This document shows positions 58,883-64,000 of a stretch of 64,000 nucleotides of DNA, in pieces. Made by a program: the position numbers and the translations under genes. The notes under the pieces were generated by a model. The model was not told where the DNA came from. It did not search any database and saw only the letters and a list, made by a program, of their open reading frames with translations. The DNA is from Amylostereum areolatum (taxonomy: Eukaryota; Basidiomycota; Agaricomycetes; Russulales; Stereaceae): the NCBI GenBank assembly GCA_012932865.1, contig SAXG01000043.1, positions 248,001 through 312,000 on the forward strand. The letters run 5' to 3'. The stretch's first letter is position 1; every line of letters starts with the position of its first letter.

Positions 58883-61800
58883 ATGTCGACGACGCTCTAC
58901 ACGTCCTGCGCAGACGTCCTCGCGCTCTGCCAAACCCACAAGGACGACCTCGCACTCTTGCTCGACCCCGAGGCCGGGTTCGCGCCTCGCATCCGCCAGA
59001 TATGCCTCGACCAGCTGCGTTCCCTCCTCGCCGTCCTATCCCACTTTCTTACATTGTTGTCTCTCTTCTGCAGCTTGATCGACTTGGAAGCGAACGCAGA
59101 GGCCTCGCAAGACGAAATCGACGCCCTTCGCATGGAATCCAACACCTGGGGCCTCCTCCAAGCCCTCGTGCCGTGCGCCCCGCCCTCCCGCCCTCCTCTC
59201 CTCCTCTCACCCACCACCCCCTCCACAGCACTCGCAAAACAGACCCAGAACCCCGCCCCACCGCCCGCCAGCTGCTCTCCGAAAACCCGTACACCCCCAC
59301 CTCCGCCCTCGCCCAGGCCGTCATGCACGCCTCCCGCACCCTCTCCGAACTCGTCGTCGTCCGCGAATGGCTCCACGACACCGCCCCACCCCCGCCCCGC
59401 CCCGAGCCCACCACCGGCTACTGGCGCTTCACCCAACACCGCCTGATGCACGCCCTGCGCACCGGCAACAGCGGCAAGGCCGTCGACGGCATCGTGAAGG
59501 AGATGGATCCCGACGCGGTCGCGCGCGAGGGCAGGGCGCTCGCGGCGGACGACGCGGTCAGTGGTTCGCTTGTCACAGCAAACCTGGGGCCATCGGCCCT
59601 GACGGGGAAATGCGGGGGGAAAGGGTGACGGAAAAGAAAAAGATACCTGACTTGGTTGCACAAAGGGGGAAAGGCGCAGAAGTGCATATCCCGATCGAAT
59701 AATCTCAACCTTTTCCTGGAGTGCGCCTTTCCCCCTTTGTAAAGTGTCGGACTTTCTTCTTTTCCTTCACTCTTTCCCCTCGCCTTTCCCTATCAGGGCT
59801 AATAGCCCCAGGTTTGCTGTGTGTGCCCGTTGGCGGGGACTGACCGACGCACGCCCATTCAGAATCACGAAAAGGCGCTCGCCCAGACGCTATACGCGTA
59901 CGTGCGCGCAGGAAAACTGGACGCCGCCGTCGAGCTCTGCAGGGAGGTCCACCAGCCCTGGCGCGCGGCCAGCATCCGCGGCGCCCTCCTCTTCTCGTGG
60001 CGAGCGATAGGTCCGTCCTCCCGTTGCTCGTCCACCGGTGCCGTCTGACCAAGGTGCCAGCCACCGAACCGCGCGACGAAGACGACGAGCAGGAGGAGAC
60101 CGCCCTCTGGCAAGGCAACCGCTGGCGGAACCTGTGGAAGACGGCCTGCACGCGTGCCGCCTTGGACGTGCGTCCCCCCCCGCGCATGTCCTCCGCCCGC
60201 TTGTTGACGTTCGTTCCCCAGCCCCATCTCCCGGACACCGAACGCGCGCTCTACGCGGCCCTGGCCCCCTCCGCCTCCACCGCGGGCGTCCTCGAGGCCG
60301 CCTGTCGGACCTGGGAGGACAACATGTGGGCGCAGGTCAGCATCCTCTGCGAAGACAAGCAAACCGCCACCGTCGCGTCCCTCGGCGGCGGGTTCTGGGA
60401 AGGCGGCGTGCCGGCGGTCGAGACCGCGCTCGACTTGGCCGATGGCGTGGACGAGGAGCGGGAGGAAGAGGCGTGGCGCGCGGAGGTCGAGGAGGCGCTG
60501 CAGGCGTTGGCCACCGTCGCCGTGGACGATGGGCGAGCGCTTTCCTCTCTCTTCTTTGAAGCGGCTTGCTCACGACCGTGTCAGTCTTCCCGCAGACAAC
60601 GCGTTCCACATGTCCCAGCTCCACATCATCTTAGACCGCACGGACGCCCTGCTGGATGACTTTGCCGTCCGTCTACGAGATGGGTTGTACGACCCGACGT
60701 CCTCTGAGTACGCCTCCTCCCCGTTGCTTCTTACTCTCCGCCCAGCTTCCAACCGTGCGCGACAGATACCCCACCATGACGCGCTTCTTCGCGCACCTCT
60801 GCCTCTTCCTCCAAATGATCGACATCCAGGTCTCCCCGCTCGCCACCCAAATCATCCTCGAAGCCTACCTCCAAGTCCTCGAGGTCTGCGCCCCAATCCG
60901 TTCGCTTTTTCCCGCGTCCTCCTTCGCTCACTGTTTCACTTACAGGCCGCGGGCCAGCGGGACCTCATCGCGATGTACGCCGGCGCGCTCGGCGACAACG
61001 CCGTGGAGCGGTACGCGCTCTTCCTGACCTCCCTCGAGCTCTCCGCCGACGTCGCCGAGCGGCGTCTGGCCCTGACGCGCGCGCGCGAGCACGGGCTCGA
61101 CGTCGAGCGCGTCGCGGTCGTGACCGCCGAGCGCACGATCGAGCACGCGTTCGCACTGCTCCCGCCCGCGCTCAAGGGGCCGCTCCCGCGCATCGCCGCG
61201 GGCAAGGACGAGCAGCCGAGCGCGGCCGAGACGCTGCTGCTGCGGTCGATCGAGTGGACGGTGTTCGGGGAGGGCACGTACGCGACCGCGCTCGAGCAGA
61301 CGAACGTCATCCTCCGGTTCTTCCTCGGTAAGGCCCCCGCCCCCGCCTCCCGCCGTTCGTTCCGCGTGCGCTGACGGCCGTGTGCATTCTCCAGCGTCCG
61401 GGCGCGTCCAAGTGGCCCGTCTGCTCTTGCGGATGCTGCCGCCCGAGCTCGCGGCCATCCAGGAGCCGGAGGAGCGCGCGACGGAGTACCACCAGTACCG
61501 GCAGTTTTTCGATATCTGGGAGGGCATGGAACGGGCGCTGGAGACGCGCGCGCCTGGAGGCGCCGCAGATGACGCGGGACACGCGCGCGCAGTGGCTGGC
61601 GGATTACAGGGTGCGGGCATCGTGTTCTCCTCTACTCATGTGCCCTTCTGACGCGGAGGGCGGAGCAGGGTTGCGTCGACTACGCGAGGGAGAAGATCGT
61701 GAAGCTGCTCACGACGGACTGGCTGATCCCGGACTCGGAGGACGCCGCGCCGCGTACGTGTTCCCCGCTTTTCTTCTCCGTCTCGTCGCCCCCGTCTGAC

Positions 61801-62181
61801 CCCGCGACCGTCCCGCAGACGAACGCCGGTTGCGCGAGATGCGGCGCATCCGCCAGCTCTACGTCCCCGAGTTCATCTTCCGCCTACACGCGCTCCTCCT
61901 CGACTCCCGCGCACACATCCCCGAGTACGTCGCGCCCCCTCTTCCCCTTCCTCGCCTCGTCCTCCGCCCACCGCTCACCCCCTTTCTGCCTTGCTTCCAG
62001 AAACGTCAAGCACGCGCTCCTTCTGGCCAACGTCGTCGCGGACTCCCGGTACCGGCTCTACGAAGACTTCTCCGGCCCTGGCGGACGAAGGCTGGGCGAG
62101 TATCTGGACAGGGTGCGCGGGGCGGTGTGCGCGGGGCTGGAGGGGGGTGGCTCGGATCCTTTGAGGGCTGCTTCGGTGTGA
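58883..62181 (+). CDS. NUP107: Nuclear pore complex protein Nup107/Nup84
   Basis: Alpha-solenoid subunit of the Y-shaped (Nup107-160/Nup84) scaffold of the nuclear pore (PF04121). The start at 58883 gives MSTTLYTSCADVLALCQTHK. The N-terminal half equals the copy at 50296. It continues into the C-terminal part absent there: AAGQRDLIAMYAGALGDNAV with ERYALFLTSLELSADVAERR, AAETLLLRSIEWTVFGEGTY, VARLLLRMLPPELAAI, CVDYAREKIVKLLTTDWLIP, MRRIRQLYVPEFIFRLHALL, NVKHALLLANVVADSRYRLY and DFSGPGGRRLGEYLDRVR; stop at 62179-62181. About ten short introns. The exon/intron phases I checked are consistent, apart from intron 1, whose in-frame removal needs a GC donor or retention. Confidence 0.93.
59574..59821. 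mobile_element. Hairpin MITE-like element in NUP107 intron (copy 2)
   Basis: Same 248-bp imperfect palindrome as at 50990-51237, at the equivalent place in the intron 59557-59862 and apparently identical in sequence. It therefore predates the duplication of the gene. Confidence 0.75.
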
Positions 62182-62581
62182 ACGCGGCGCGGCTGGGGGT
62201 GTACGACGATACGATTGCTGTTACCTGTACTTTGCTCTCATGCGGCTCCGTATTCTATGTAACCAAGTGAGGAGGATAGACGGTCGGGGTGACCCCTGGC
62301 TCGAGACTGCATATGCATGCACCAACTCAACCGCGATTCTTCTTCTGTAGCCAGTTATTCAAGTTATCTAACACCAACTCCATATTGACACACTGGCACG
62401 CAGTATCGTAAGTGTTGTGCACATCCATGTTTGACCTTTACAATCGCGAAATCCTCCTCCGTCCATCTCCCACCGACAGCTGAGTCCCCATGATCAGCTA
62501 CGCACGTCGAGCTACGGGCGCTGGGCCTCGCCGGGGGTTCAGAGAGGCGATCGGGCGCTGTGATATGTTCCTTGCGTACGC

Positions 62582-62583
<2 letters not shown>

Positions 62584-62632
<49 letters not shown>
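62584..62632. repeat. Uninterrupted 49-nt poly-G tract
   Basis: 49 consecutive G on the plus strand. Such a length is unstable in cells and hard to sequence, so the real length is uncertain. Confidence 0.9.
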
Positions 62633-63428
62633 CTTTCCACCACGTCAAAAAATTCTTTCGAGAGGTCGACGGATGTCGATATGCGCGCATCGCTCACTGC
62701 TCTGCGCTGCATGTCGATCGATCGACGCTCGGGGCCCTGATTCATGTCATCGAGCGTCCAACCGTGCAAGCCGCTCGGTTTCAACATGATCTGCGCAAGG
62801 ACGGCGGAGCAGCGAGCGCTGCATTCGTCCGTTTAGGGAGGCGTTCCGCCCGCCGCCCGCCCTCCGCTTTCCTCGAGGGCTGAGGCGCGTTCCTTCGATT
62901 CTTCAAAGACGGTGGCCAGGTCGGCTTGTCAACGGTCAAGCCTCAGCGGCACGTTGCGTCCATCCGCATTGACCTGCAGGTCGCGTATAATGAACCGGTC
63001 ATGCCTCGCTCGTGTCGACCCCGAACTTAGTATGTCTTGCTGCTCCAAGCTCCAACATACTTACCGTCGGTGGATTGGGCCGGCATTCGGTGCTCGATCC
63101 GCGGGCGCACTCTGAGAATTATCGACGACCCAAGCTTTTCGTGAACGGCATGTATCCACGGGGGTCAAGGACGAGCACAAGTGAGAGTCAACGCGGCCTA
63201 CAGCTTGAGGCGCAAGCGGGATTGCCGTATATGAACTGCTTTCATACAAAATCAACAAAACATACCAGTTTGGGACCAAATACGGACAATAAATGAATGG
63301 GCGCGCGGGCGCTTACGTGATTGTATTGTCTGTTTCTGGCCACGAAGGCGGAACAATAGGCCTCGAGGCTTTCATTGACCACAACGCCCTTGTCTTTCCT
63401 ATGGCCCCCTCCTTTCGTCGCCGAGGTC

Positions 63429-63435
63429 TATATAA
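63429..63435 (+). promoter_or_regulatory. TATA box of the AA9 gene
   Basis: TATATAA lies about 150 nt upstream of the ATG at 63584, leaving room for a 5' UTR of about 120 nt. This is common in strongly induced secreted-enzyme genes. Confidence 0.55.
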
Positions 63436-63583
63436 CCCTCCGGGGGCTCCTTTCGGATTCCTCCCACTCTTGACGAGCTCCCGTTTCCTGTTCTCCAGTT
63501 TGACGCATTGCCCACACACTCTCTGCCTCTGCACACATTCTCTCTAACTGCATCCACGCTCTCAACCAGCTATACATCCTGCA

Positions 63584-64000
63584 ATGCAACTCATCGCGCT
63601 TCTCCCGCTCCTGCTCACACTTCTCCCCGGCGCCGCCGCCCACGGCTTCATCGGGGCCATCACCGTCGACGGCAAGGAATACAAGGGCTTCGAGCCCGGC
63701 GCGTCCTCCAAGGCGGGCTCTGCCATCCGACAGGTGGACACGATCGATCCGCTGAAGGGGGCGACGAACAAGAACCTCGGGTGCGGGTCGAACGCGAAGA
63801 ACGCGAAGCTGCAGGCGACGGCGAAGCCGGGGAGCAAGATCGACGTCGCGTGGACGGACGCGGGCGGCCAGGCGGTGCGTTTGGATGCGTGTGGGCGGTT
63901 GTGTATGTGGGCGGCGTGTGCTTATGTTGATCTGTTGCAGTGGCCACACAACATCGGGCCCGTGCTGACGTACATGGCGGAGTGCACGGGCACGGCGGAC
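63584..64000 (+). CDS. AA9 lytic polysaccharide monooxygenase, 5' part
   Basis: Copper enzyme (formerly GH61) that oxidatively cleaves cellulose or related glucans. The gene runs off the window. The start at 63584 gives a signal peptide MQLIALLPLLLTLLPGAAA with cleavage before HGFIGAITVDG, so His is the N-terminal residue of the mature protein, the first arm of the histidine brace. IRQVDTIDPLKGATNKNLGC follows, then KPGSKIDVAWTDAGGQA, an intron 63875-63940, and WPHNIGPVLTYMAECTG, which supplies the second copper-binding His and the start of the conserved GPV-Y block. The third ligand (axial Tyr) would lie beyond the window, so activity cannot be fully checked. Confidence 0.9.
   Translation, partial: MQLIALLPLLLTLLPGAAAHGFIGAITVDGKEYKGFEPGASSKAGSAIRQVDTIDPLKGATNKNLGCGSNAKNAKLQATAKPGSKIDVAWTDAGGQAVRLDACGRLCMWAACAYVDLLQWPHNIGPVLTYMAECTGTAD

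Larger units (their letters stand above)
62182..63583. other. Intergenic, with poly-G run and AA9 promoter
   Basis: 3' flank of NUP107, a poly-G run at 62584-62632, and then unassigned DNA up to the monooxygenase promoter. Frames such as 62560-62883 only exist because of the poly-G tract. Confidence 0.5.

Overview
The window reads as nuclear DNA of a filamentous basidiomycete, most likely a wood- or litter-decaying agaricomycete. It is GC-rich, and its genes are cut by many short introns of about 47-75 nt with GT, CTNAC branch and YAG signals. The gene content fits: an AA9 polysaccharide monooxygenase, a secreted intradiol dioxygenase, a GH31 alpha-glucosidase, several F-box and Zn2Cys6 proteins, and conserved housekeeping genes. 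No rRNA, tRNA, CRISPR or bacterial-type feature was seen. Exon borders were read by eye, so the span of each gene is firmer than its exact splice set.

Layout. 0.9-11 kb: an ER-type ArAE_2 transporter (-), LSM6 (+), an Mpv17/PMP22 membrane protein (-) and an intradiol dioxygenase (+). 11.5-24 kb: an Rtt107/Brc1-like multi-BRCT DNA-repair protein (-), a gene-poor gap, a peroxisomal 2,4-dienoyl-CoA reductase (-) and an HMG-box transcription factor (-). 24-28 kb is gene-poor. 28-41 kb: short-form RNase Z (+), an APH-fold kinase-like gene (-), a Zn2Cys6 factor (-), an F-box protein (-) and a GH31 alpha-glucosidase (+) whose conserved frame is broken several times. 41-44.6 kb: a gene-poor stretch holding a 1.18-kb element with perfect 34-bp terminal inverted repeats. 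44.6-50 kb: a second F-box protein (+) and a second Zn2Cys6 factor (-).

50-62 kb is the most unusual part. A nearly identical but truncated copy of the nucleoporin gene NUP107/NUP84 (50.3-52.35 kb) is joined to an inverted, decayed copy of the 3' end of the neighbouring Zn2Cys6 factor. The complete NUP107 lies at 58.9-62.2 kb. Between the two copies is about 6 kb with no recognisable protein gene. It contains a tandem array of about seven 0.27-0.36-kb units. Each unit carries several palindromes and an intron-like segment whose splice signals can be read on both strands. This array is the best candidate for an undescribed element here.

62-64 kb: a 49-nt poly-G run, then the start of an AA9 monooxygenase cut by the window edge. 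The dioxygenase, the monooxygenase and the alpha-glucosidase point to a carbohydrate- and aromatic-degrading lifestyle, but they are scattered and do not form a cluster.
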